Assembly (NCBI RefSeq): GCF_009695765.1
Contig: NZ_VUNI01000007.1
Location: 62,001 to 126,000, forward strand
DNA length: 64,000 nucleotides
From: Roseburia porci
Lineage (GTDB): Bacteria; Bacillota; Clostridia; Lachnospirales; Lachnospiraceae
Direction: 5' to 3'
Shown: positions 9,597 through 16,758 of the stretch, piece after piece
Position numbering within the stretch: the first letter of the stretch is position 1
How the letters are laid out: each line of letters opens with the position of its first letter
Position numbers and translations under genes: made by a program
Notes under the pieces: model-generated
Told to the model about the DNA's origin: nothing
Seen by the model: the letters and a program-made list of their open reading frames with translations, nothing else
The model's database searches: none

Positions 9597-10409
9597 CTAA
9601 TTCTCATCCTTCGACAAAAGAATACGATCATTGTCCAAATCACTTCCTGCATGCAGGGAAAACTGCTCCAGAAGATCCTCTACTGTCATTTTATTCCGCT
9701 GTTCGCCCTGAACATCGAATACAATATGTCCGGCATGCATCATCAATGTCCGGTTTCCAAGCTCCAATGCCTGATGCATATTATGCGTTACCATAAGACA
9801 TGTAATCTTCCGTTCTGCAACAATCTGTCTTGTCAGTTTTAAAACTTTCTCTGCCGTTGCAGGGTCCAAAGCCGCTGTATGTTCATCCAGCAGTAAGATC
9901 TTCGGCGTCACCATCGTTGCCATCAGAAGCGTCAGCGCCTGTCTCTGTCCTCCGGAAAGCAATCCTACCGGCTGTTTCATCCGGTCTTCGAGTCCCATGT
10001 CCAGACAGGCAAGCTGTTCACGGAACTTCTTTTTATCAGATGCAGAAATTCTGCTGAAATATGCATGATTTGCTGTCGAAGCCCGCAAATATGCAAGTGC
10101 CATATTTTCTTCGATCGTCATATGTGGCGCGGTTCCTTTTAACGGATCCTGAAACAGATGACCGATCACCTTGCTCCTTACATACTCTTTTTCGAAGGTT
10201 ATGTCTTCTCCATCCAGAATCACGCTTCCCTGATCTACGTAAAAAGCTCCTGTAATTGCGTTGAACATGGTAGATTTTCCAGCACCGTTGCTTCCAACTA
10301 TGGTTGCAAAATCTCCATCCTCCAGACTTAAGGAAACATCCCTGAGCGCACTTTTTTCATTTACCGTTCCCGGGTTAAAGGTTTTTGAAATATGATCTAA
10401 AACAAGCAT
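9597..10409 (-). CDS. ABC transporter ATP-binding protein of a TrpXYZ-type importer
   Basis: A 270-residue ABC ATPase with Walker A GSNGAGKST (about residues 38-46), signature LSGGQRQ, Walker B ILLLDEHTAALDP and the switch histidine in VTHN. The His in DEH, where most ATPases have DEP or DEA, is typical of this subfamily (COG1101). Its start overlaps the permease stop as TAATG, so the two are translationally coupled. With the permease and the lipoprotein it forms a three-gene importer of the uncharacterised or tryptophan-type family (COG2984/4120/1101). The window holds a T-box-controlled trp operon elsewhere, which makes an aromatic amino acid substrate plausible but does not prove it. Confidence 0.85.
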   Translation of the reverse strand: MLVLDHISKTFNPGTVNEKSALRDVSLSLEDGDFATIVGSNGAGKSTMFNAITGAFYVDQGSVILDGEDITFEKEYVRSKVIGHLFQDPLKGTAPHMTIEENMALAYLRASTANHAYFSRISASDKKKFREQLACLDMGLEDRMKQPVGLLSGGQRQALTLLMATMVTPKILLLDEHTAALDPATAEKVLKLTRQIVAERKITCLMVTHNMHQALELGNRTLMMHAGHIVFDVQGEQRNKMTVEDLLEQFSLHAGSDLDNDRILLSKDEN

Positions 10410-11356
10410 TATTTCTCCTCCCTTCCGGATGCCGTTTTTCTTCGTTCCGCCATGATTTTTCTTTTATTCTTCTCAAAAACTGCTTTCTTTTTCAGATATG
10501 GGAAAGCAATCGCAATCGCAACGATTACCGCAGACACCAGTTTCAGGCTTTCTGCCGGCACATTCAGACGCAAAGCAACCGCAACGATAAAACGGTACAG
10601 GCAGCTTCCGAGAATTACACCAATGATCCGCTTGAACATCGACCCTTTTCCAATGAGTGTCTCTCCGATAATCAATGAAGCAAGAGCAATTGTCACCATA
10701 CCAGTTCCAAGGTTAATATCACAGGATCTCTGATACTGTGCAAGAATTCCGCCAGACAGGCCGGTCAGTGCATTTGCCACGCAAAGACCTACGGTAATCG
10801 TAAATGCCGGATTAATGCTGGACGCCCGCACCATATCAACATTATCTCCTGTTGCACGGATGGAAAGTCCAAGCTTCGTATTTAAAAATAACGCTACCAG
10901 TGCACCAATCACCAGAACAATGATTAAGATCACTGCAAGCTTATACCAGGTTCCACCGAGCTTTTCCCTGGCAATCGTAAAGATCGTATTACAACTGAAA
11001 AGATTTACATTCGATGCAAATCCCATTACCGCAATATTAATCGTATACAGACCGGTATTTACAATAATACCTGCCAGAATTGACTCAACACCCATTCTGG
11101 TCTGTAAAAACGCGGTCACAAATCCGGAACATATTCCGGCAGCGGTTGCAGCCAGAAGTCCAAGCACCGGATGTCCTGCCAGAGTTACCATTGCACATAC
11201 TGCACAGCCTAATGTAAAACATCCATCTGTAGACAGATCCGCAATATTTAAAATTGTAAACGATATAAATAATGCAAGTGCAACCAGTGCATAAATGCAG
11301 CCCAGTTCAAGTGCACTCTGCAATATTGAAACTGTAAAAATTGACCCCATAGCCAT
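10409..11356 (-). CDS. ABC transporter permease of a TrpXYZ-type importer
   Basis: A 315-residue integral membrane protein with eight or more hydrophobic segments in the pattern of branched-chain/ribose-type permeases (COG4120). The first helix carries the ALALFISFTILNIADLS region typical of this family, and the C-terminus is a basic cytoplasmic tail (KKKAVFEKNKRK). It sits 11 bp after the substrate-binding protein gene and overlaps the ATPase gene by one base. It would form the transmembrane channel, probably as a homodimer because there is only one permease gene. Confidence 0.85.
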   Translation of the reverse strand: MAMGSIFTVSILQSALELGCIYALVALALFISFTILNIADLSTDGCFTLGCAVCAMVTLAGHPVLGLLAATAAGICSGFVTAFLQTRMGVESILAGIIVNTGLYTINIAVMGFASNVNLFSCNTIFTIAREKLGGTWYKLAVILIIVLVIGALVALFLNTKLGLSIRATGDNVDMVRASSINPAFTITVGLCVANALTGLSGGILAQYQRSCDINLGTGMVTIALASLIIGETLIGKGSMFKRIIGVILGSCLYRFIVAVALRLNVPAESLKLVSAVIVAIAIAFPYLKKKAVFEKNKRKIMAERRKTASGREEK

Positions 11357-11367
11357 TTCCTCATTAC

Positions 11368-12411
11368 TTATTCAAATTCTTTTTTGGTAGTTGTTGTCTT
11401 TAATTCTTCGCACATGTCTTTAAATACAGAATAATCAAGTCCGACTGCTTCTGCTGTTTCTGTATTCACGGTTGCGATACCATTATCCAAAGTCTGTACT
11501 GGCATCTCCGCCGGTTTCTTTCCATTTACAAGTACATCAACAACCATATCTGCTGTTTTGGTTCCAAGCTCTTCATAGTTGACTCCATAGCCACAGAAAG
11601 CTCCATTTAATGCAAAGCTGTCTGCTCCTGCATAATGCGGAATCTTTGCATCTGCAAATTTCTCAAAAATAGAGATCTCAGCAACCTGGACGGTATTATC
11701 TGTCGGAGTAAACACGGCATCTACCTTTTCTGATACAAGTGCATCCGCTGCAAGCATAATCTCATCATTGGTTGTACCTGTTTTTTCAACATACTCCAGA
11801 TTATTTTTATCGCAGAAATCTTTGGCTTCTTCAATTGCTTTGAGTGATGAATCCTGACTCTTATTATATAAAAGTCCAACTTTCTTTGTATCCGGATTTG
11901 CTGCCATCATAAGCTTCATAACTGCTTCTGTATCCAGTGCATCAGAAGTTCCGGTAATATTGGCTCCCGGAGCATCCATACTGTCTACCAGACCTGCGGA
12001 TACCGGATCGGATACAGCAGAAAAAACAACCGGAATCTGATTATCCTCTGTCGCATTCTGCATAATCATAGCCGCCGGAGTCGCAATTGGAATAATCACA
12101 TCTACGTCATCGGCTACCAGATCCGTTGCGATCTGTCCAAGTACCGTCGAATCCGCCTGACCATTGTTGACATAATCACCATAGTCAAAGGTAACTCCGA
12201 GCTCTTTTCCCTTTGCATCAAGTTCTTTTTCAATTGCAGCTTCAATCTGATTTAAGGACGCGTCATCCACGTATTGTACAATTCCTACTTTATATACTTT
12301 ATCACTTCCTGCAGAACTGTCCTTCTCATCCCCGTTCGATGCACCGCATCCAACTACGGACGATGCCGCCAGAACTGCCATCATTATTGTTGCTACTACT
12401 TTCTTTTTCAT
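11368..12411 (-). CDS. ABC transporter substrate-binding lipoprotein, TrpX-type
   Basis: A 347-residue periplasmic-binding-fold lipoprotein. The signal peptide ends in a lipobox VVGC with the acylated cysteine at residue 22, followed by a Ser/Gly/Asp linker. The body starts VYKVGIVQYVDDASLN, the usual opening of the COG2984 (ABC_sub_bind) family, and contains the conserved VVFSAVSDPVSAGLV and GVNYEELG segments. AGGAGG lies eight bases before the ATG. It is the first gene of the importer operon and is preceded by a promoter and a terminator-like hairpin in a leader of only about 70 nucleotides. In S. pneumoniae a relative binds tryptophan; here the ligand is inferred. Confidence 0.86.
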   Translation of the reverse strand: MKKKVVATIMMAVLAASSVVGCGASNGDEKDSSAGSDKVYKVGIVQYVDDASLNQIEAAIEKELDAKGKELGVTFDYGDYVNNGQADSTVLGQIATDLVADDVDVIIPIATPAAMIMQNATEDNQIPVVFSAVSDPVSAGLVDSMDAPGANITGTSDALDTEAVMKLMMAANPDTKKVGLLYNKSQDSSLKAIEEAKDFCDKNNLEYVEKTGTTNDEIMLAADALVSEKVDAVFTPTDNTVQVAEISIFEKFADAKIPHYAGADSFALNGAFCGYGVNYEELGTKTADMVVDVLVNGKKPAEMPVQTLDNGIATVNTETAEAVGLDYSVFKDMCEELKTTTTKKEFE

Positions 12412-12430
12412 AAACAGACCTCCTTAAATC

Positions 12431-12470
12431 TAAAAAGACCATTTCAAGGCAGTCCTGAAATGGTCTTTTC
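12431..12470 (-). promoter_or_regulatory. Terminator-like hairpin in the importer leader (possible attenuator)
   Basis: A 14-bp stem (12433-12446 with 12456-12469) is followed on the minus strand by TTTTTAG and then, after a few bases, by the AGGAGG of the lipoprotein gene. Because a consensus promoter lies just upstream, the hairpin falls about 12 bases into that transcript. It could equally serve as the terminator for the CobW gene that ends at 12561. Confidence 0.7.
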
Positions 12471-12487
12471 TGCTTGAACATGACAAC

Positions 12488-12516
12488 ACTTTATCTCATT
12501 AAAGTATCTTTGTCAA
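12488..12516 (-). promoter_or_regulatory. Promoter of the TrpXYZ-type importer operon
   Basis: Minus-strand TTGACA (12511-12516), a 17-bp spacer and TAAAGT (12488-12493). Predicted transcription start is near 12481, giving a leader of about 70 nucleotides. Confidence 0.65.
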
Positions 12517-12560
12517 GTCAGCAAAATTGAATCGTTATTATAACTGAAACTTATATTATA

Positions 12561-13505
12561 CTACGTGAAGTATACAAGTTCATCTTCCGGCTTCTCTGCC
12601 GGTTCAATTGAGATCGGATAAAGCACCGGTCCTTTTCCTTTATACTCACGTGCAAATTCTACTCTGATTTCTGCTGTGATATCGATCCATGACTTATGCG
12701 GAATTTCATTTTCCTTATCATATTTACACTTAAATCCGATAAAGGTTACATCTTCTATACAACAGGTCATTGCAAAACGCCCCGGTACAAAAATTCCTTT
12801 TTTTAATTTATCCGGGTTGTATACCAGTGCACGGAATTTTACTTTCTTACCATCGTATTTTTTGTAATTATCCATAGCATCCATGTACCAGATTGCATAA
12901 TCTGCATCCGATAATTCGATGATATCCTGATTGATATCAAATGGAAGTTCCTCCGGACGTTCATCGATCGTACCGTCTTTTCTTTCATATACAATCTGAG
13001 CCTTACGGTTGATTGTCTTGATCAGACGACGGAATTTTCCTCTGTCTGTATTATCATCGGTACGGTTAAAAATTACAACGTCGGATGAGAACACCTGCTC
13101 CTGCATCATTGCACGCATATTATTCATATACATCTCAAATGTCGTTGAATCCACGGTTGCAAGCGACTGTACAATGATCCAGTCCTTCGGAAGGTTCATC
13201 TCCAGAATCTTGTCCATTCCCCATGTGCCGTTGTACTCAATAAAGACCTGCTCCGGAAGGTACTGAAGATTGATTTCTTTCATCTTTTCTTCTGTAAATT
13301 CTTCCTCTGAATCAATGGTAACAACCTGAAAATTGACCGTTTTCAATTTCTCAAGATCATATTCCACATCGCCGTCTTCGCACATTATAATAATACCTTT
13401 GCCGCCCTCAGCGAAATCATTTTCAAACAGGGTTTCATTCACTAATGTTGTTTTACCGCTGTCCATAAAACCGGTAAATAAATAAACTGGTATCTCCTGT
13501 GCCAT
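12561..13505 (-). CDS. CobW-type GTPase fused to a DUF1980-like C-terminal domain
   Basis: A 314-residue P-loop GTPase. Residues 1-200 are CobW-like: Walker A GFMDSGKTT (about 11-19) and an IFNRTD guanine-specificity-like motif replacing the usual NKxD. The typical metal-binding CxCC motif of CobW/ZNG1 proteins is absent. The last 100 residues (KVKFRALVYNPDKL, then GRFAMTCCIEDVTFIGF) resemble the C-terminal domain of the YcgQ/TIGR03943 (DUF1980) permease partner, including its paired cysteines. It lies 20 bp after a second, His-rich CobW GTPase, so the pair may act as a metal delivery unit in the cytoplasm. AAGGAG lies before the ATG. Function is inferred from family membership. Confidence 0.75.
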   Translation of the reverse strand: MAQEIPVYLFTGFMDSGKTTLVNETLFENDFAEGGKGIIIMCEDGDVEYDLEKLKTVNFQVVTIDSEEEFTEEKMKEINLQYLPEQVFIEYNGTWGMDKILEMNLPKDWIIVQSLATVDSTTFEMYMNNMRAMMQEQVFSSDVVIFNRTDDNTDRGKFRRLIKTINRKAQIVYERKDGTIDERPEELPFDINQDIIELSDADYAIWYMDAMDNYKKYDGKKVKFRALVYNPDKLKKGIFVPGRFAMTCCIEDVTFIGFKCKYDKENEIPHKSWIDITAEIRVEFAREYKGKGPVLYPISIEPAEKPEDELVYFT

Positions 13506-13525
13506 ACTTACTCCTTTTCACTTTT

Positions 13526-14560
13526 CTAGGCTATCTCAAATAATTCTTCTAATCTGTGTGCATCAATATTGGTTCCGATTACACAAAGTCTTCCCGTATA
13601 ATCCGGTTCACCTTCACGCAGCTCGTATTCTCCTTCAACCATATCAAAGTAGATCCAGGTACCATCTGTGCTCTCTACCATTCCTTTTGCACGGAGAATC
13701 GTGCCATAATCTTCTGTATCGCGGAAAGTCTTTAAGATTTCTTCAATCTTTGATTTCTCATATTTATGAGGAGTCTCTTTGCCCCAGCTTGTAAATACAT
13801 CATCTGCATGATGGTGATGATGATGGTCATGGTCATGACATCCGCAGGTGCAGTTCTCACCATGCTCATGTTCTTCATGGTCATGATCATGATGATGCTC
13901 ATGTTCATGTTCTTCCTCTTCCTGTTTATGCATCTGATCCGCAAGAAGTTTCATCTCAAGAGAATCCTGTCCCTCCATAACCTTCAGAATCTGTTTTCCG
14001 TTTATTGCATTCCAGTCAGTTGTGATAATTGCAGCCTTTGGATTCAATGCCTGAATCTGTTTTACGCAAAACTCCAGCTGCTCCGGTGTTGCATTCTGGC
14101 TTCTGCTTAAAATAACTGTCGTTGCACACTCAATCTGATTGTTAAAGAATTCACCAAATGCTTTCATCTGCTTGCTGGCTTTTAACGCATTTACAACCGT
14201 AACCAGTCCGTTCAGTTTTACATCCTGTTCTTTTTCAATATCGATAACTGATTTCATTACATCTGACAGTTTTCCAACTCCGGATGGCTCGATCAGAATA
14301 CGATCCGGATGATATTTGGTAATTACCTCATTCAGATTCTTTCCAAAATCACCTACCAGTGAACAGCAGATGCATCCGGAGTTCATTTCTGTGATCTGGA
14401 TTCCGGAATCCTTTAAAAATCCGCCGTCAATTCCGACTTCACCAAACTCATTTTCAATCAAAACTACCTGCTCACCTGTAAAGGCTTCTTCTATCATTTT
14501 CTTAATGAAAGTTGTTTTACCTGCACCAAGAAAGCCTGAAATAATGTCAATTTTTGTCAT
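13526..14560 (-). CDS. CobW/ZNG-type GTPase metallochaperone with His-rich insert
   Basis: A COG0523 GTPase. The start is taken at 14560 (MTKIDI), seven bases after AAAGGAG, rather than the first in-frame ATG at 14590. Walker A GFLGAGKTT is at residues 9-17, the metal-site motif CICC at about 64-67 (NSGCICCSL), and a run of alternating His, Glu and Asp with a CTCGC pair (about residues 215-255) precedes the CobW C-terminal domain. The CxCC motif and the His-rich loop are the hallmark of zinc- or nickel-handling chaperones. The downstream gene encodes a second CobW GTPase, giving a two-gene unit. No Zur box was recognised in the promoter region. Confidence 0.85.
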   Translation of the reverse strand: MTKIDIISGFLGAGKTTFIKKMIEEAFTGEQVVLIENEFGEVGIDGGFLKDSGIQITEMNSGCICCSLVGDFGKNLNEVITKYHPDRILIEPSGVGKLSDVMKSVIDIEKEQDVKLNGLVTVVNALKASKQMKAFGEFFNNQIECATTVILSRSQNATPEQLEFCVKQIQALNPKAAIITTDWNAINGKQILKVMEGQDSLEMKLLADQMHKQEEEEHEHEHHHDHDHEEHEHGENCTCGCHDHDHHHHHHADDVFTSWGKETPHKYEKSKIEEILKTFRDTEDYGTILRAKGMVESTDGTWIYFDMVEGEYELREGEPDYTGRLCVIGTNIDAHRLEELFEIA

Positions 14561-14627
14561 TTTAATCGCTCCTTTTTCTGGAAATTCCATTTCAAATATC
14601 CTTTGGGTATTTCATCCCATCTGATAT

Positions 14628-14656
14628 ATAATACTCGCATTTTAAAAAGATTGCAA
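14628..14656 (-). promoter_or_regulatory. Promoter of the CobW pair
   Basis: Minus-strand TTGCAA (14651-14656), a 17-bp spacer and TATTAT (14628-14633), about 65 bp upstream of the preferred start codon. It begins right at the end of the upstream ABC exporter gene. Confidence 0.6.
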
Positions 14657-14659
14657 ATA

Positions 14660-16390
14660 TTAATCATGCATGTGATACAGTTTCTCATAAATTCCGCCGT
14701 TTGCAAGCAGTCCTTCATGAGTTCCCTGCTCCGCAATTCCGTCTTCGGTCAGTACAAGTATTTTTTCTGCATTGCGAATCGTTGAAAGTCTGTGCGCAAT
14801 GACAAATGTTGTACGATTCTTTGCCAGATGTTCCAACGACTCCTGTACAACACGCTCGCTTTCATTGTCAAGCGCAGACGTTGCCTCATCAAAAATCAAT
14901 ATTGGCGGATTTTTCAAAAATACTCTCGCAATCGACAAACGCTGCTTCTGTCCTCCGGAAAGTTTAATACCCCTCTGTCCGATGTCCGTCTGATATCCTT
15001 CCGGAAGGCTCATGATAAACTCATGTGCATTTGCATTCTTTGCAGCCTGATAGACCTCTTCCTCTGTTGCATCCGGTTTTCCGTATAATATATTTTCATA
15101 AACAGAGCCTGCAAACAGATATACATCCTGCTGAACGATTCCTATCTGGTTTCTTAAACTTTTCAGTGTCATTTTCCGGATATCAATTCCATCAATGGTA
15201 ATCTCGCCCGATGTCACCTCATAAAATCTTGGAATCAGAGAACAAAGCGTTGTTTTTCCAGCTCCGGAAGATCCCACAAGCGCCATATACGATCCTGCCG
15301 GCACATTCAGGGAAACATGACTTAACACTTCCGGAGTACTGTCGTTATAGGCAAACGAAACGTCCTTAAAACAAATATCTCCTTTTAACACAGGGGCTTC
15401 GATCGCATCTTCTGAGTCCTCGATATCCGGCTCTATCGACATAATTTCCATAAATCTTTCAAATCCACTGTATCCATTCTGGAACTGCTCTGTAAAATCA
15501 ATCAATGTCCGGATCGGATCTGTAAAAACCGATATATACAAAATAAATGTAATCAGGTCATTTACATCCACGCTGCCCTGCGTTATAAAATAAGTTCCTG
15601 CAACGATCACACACACCTGGATCAGAGTGGTAAAGCTTCCAAGCCCAGCCTGAAAAGCTCCCATATAGTGATAGCTGTTTCTTTTTGCATTGAGAAATCC
15701 TTCATTCCCGACACGGAATTTCTTTTGTTCAATATCTTCATTTGCAAAAGATTTTACAACACGGATTCCAGACAGATTATCTTCGATCTGTGCATTGATC
15801 TCCGCGATTTTAATCCGGTTCTGTCGAAATGCTTTTCGCATATGCCTGTTCACAAAATACGCGTAAACGATCATAAACGGAATCATCAGAAATGCTGCAA
15901 CCGTAAGTCTCGGACTGATATTTAATAAAATCACAAATGCACCTAAGATTTTCAGCATAGAAATTACAATATTTTCCGGACCATGATGCATCAGCTCACT
16001 GATATCGAACAGATCCGATGTAATTCTTGACATGAGCTGTCCCACTTTTTCCTCATCATAAAAGGAAAAAGACAGCTTCTGAAAATGTCCAAAAATCTCC
16101 GCTCTCATATCATATTCGATTTTTGCACCCATAACATGCCCGTAATTGCATATAAAAAATTTACTGTAACATCCAACTGCCACCATAAGAACCATCGCAA
16201 TTCCGAGCATTATGATTTTATGCAAAGCCTGATCCGGTTCCATAAAGACAACCTTCGATGTAATATAACGAATGATCAATGGTATCGATAAAGCTACCGC
16301 CGCATCAAGTATGGCAAAAAGCATATCCGCCCAGAATATCTTCCGATATGGCCGATAATAAGTCATCATTTTTTTCAGATTTTTATTCAT
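14660..16390 (-). CDS. ABC exporter, fused membrane and ATPase domains
   Basis: A half-size multidrug/lipid-type exporter of about 576 residues. The N-terminal half has six membrane helices (first around residues 20-45), including the intracellular-loop motif KFRVGNEGF region; the C-terminal half has Walker A GSSGAGKTT, Q-loop QQDVYLFAG, signature LSGGQKQR, Walker B ILIFDEATSALD and the H-loop in IAHRLSTI. A functional transporter would be a homodimer, as no second half-transporter is adjacent. The start at 16390 (MNKNLK) is preferred because GAGGG precedes it; the longer form from 16429 would begin inside the rpsU terminator. Substrate unknown. Confidence 0.85.
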   Translation of the reverse strand: MNKNLKKMMTYYRPYRKIFWADMLFAILDAAVALSIPLIIRYITSKVVFMEPDQALHKIIMLGIAMVLMVAVGCYSKFFICNYGHVMGAKIEYDMRAEIFGHFQKLSFSFYDEEKVGQLMSRITSDLFDISELMHHGPENIVISMLKILGAFVILLNISPRLTVAAFLMIPFMIVYAYFVNRHMRKAFRQNRIKIAEINAQIEDNLSGIRVVKSFANEDIEQKKFRVGNEGFLNAKRNSYHYMGAFQAGLGSFTTLIQVCVIVAGTYFITQGSVDVNDLITFILYISVFTDPIRTLIDFTEQFQNGYSGFERFMEIMSIEPDIEDSEDAIEAPVLKGDICFKDVSFAYNDSTPEVLSHVSLNVPAGSYMALVGSSGAGKTTLCSLIPRFYEVTSGEITIDGIDIRKMTLKSLRNQIGIVQQDVYLFAGSVYENILYGKPDATEEEVYQAAKNANAHEFIMSLPEGYQTDIGQRGIKLSGGQKQRLSIARVFLKNPPILIFDEATSALDNESERVVQESLEHLAKNRTTFVIAHRLSTIRNAEKILVLTEDGIAEQGTHEGLLANGGIYEKLYHMHD

Positions 16391-16410
16391 AGATCCCTCT
16401 CGTTTTGAAA

Positions 16411-16440
16411 AAAAGAAGTCATCGCACAAGCGATGACTCC
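16411..16440 (-). terminator. Terminator after rpsU
   Basis: A 9-bp stem (16417-16425 with 16430-16438), four-base loop and a run of seven T on the minus strand. It lies between rpsU and the ABC exporter gene, so expression of the exporter would depend on read-through or an unseen promoter. Confidence 0.85.
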
Positions 16441-16450
16441 TTCAGTTTGA

Positions 16451-16627
16451 TTAATTGTATTTTCTTTTTCTTGCTGCTTCAGATTTTTTCTTACGTTTTA
16501 CGCTTGGTTTTTCGTAATGTTCTCTCTTACGAATCTCCTGCTGGATACCAGCTTTAGCGCAGTTTCTTTTAAATCTACGTAAAGCGCTATCTAAAGTCTC
16601 GTTTTCTTTTACAATTACACTAGACAT
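16451..16627 (-). CDS. rpsU: 30S ribosomal protein S21
   Basis: A 58-residue basic protein starting [18 protein letters not shown] and ending in a Lys/Arg-rich tail ([14 protein letters not shown]), which is the bS21 family at its normal length. bS21 is a small-subunit protein near the anti-Shine-Dalgarno region of 16S rRNA. It lies downstream of alaS but has its own promoter and its own terminator. A broad purine-rich region (GGAGGGAGGTTAGGTG) precedes the start. Confidence 0.95.
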   Translation of the reverse strand: MSSVIVKENETLDSALRRFKRNCAKAGIQQEIRKREHYEKPSVKRKKKSEAARKRKYN

Positions 16628-16701
16628 TATCTCACACCTAACCTCCCTCCAGTTGCGTATTGTGCATCAACTGTAAGGTAATCTTTATTGCACTAGTAAA
16701 G

Positions 16702-16729
16702 ATTTTATCAAAATATTCCTATTTGTCAA
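16702..16729 (-). promoter_or_regulatory. Promoter of rpsU
   Basis: Minus-strand TTGACA (16724-16729), a 16-bp spacer and TAAAAT (16702-16707), just after the alaS stop. Confidence 0.7.
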
Positions 16730-16758
16730 TAGTTTTTTCGTAAATACTGAAAAATTAT

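Noticed and set aside
12400-12485. A Trp-rich leader peptide for ribosome-mediated attenuation of the importer operon.
   Set aside because: The ATG in the leader starts a frame without any Trp codon, so classical ribosome attenuation is not supported.
13766-14110. A plus-strand reading frame of 114 codons, very rich in Met and Val.
   Set aside because: It is only the complement of the His/Asp/Glu-rich stretch of the CobW chaperone gene on the other strand; it has no ribosome binding site.
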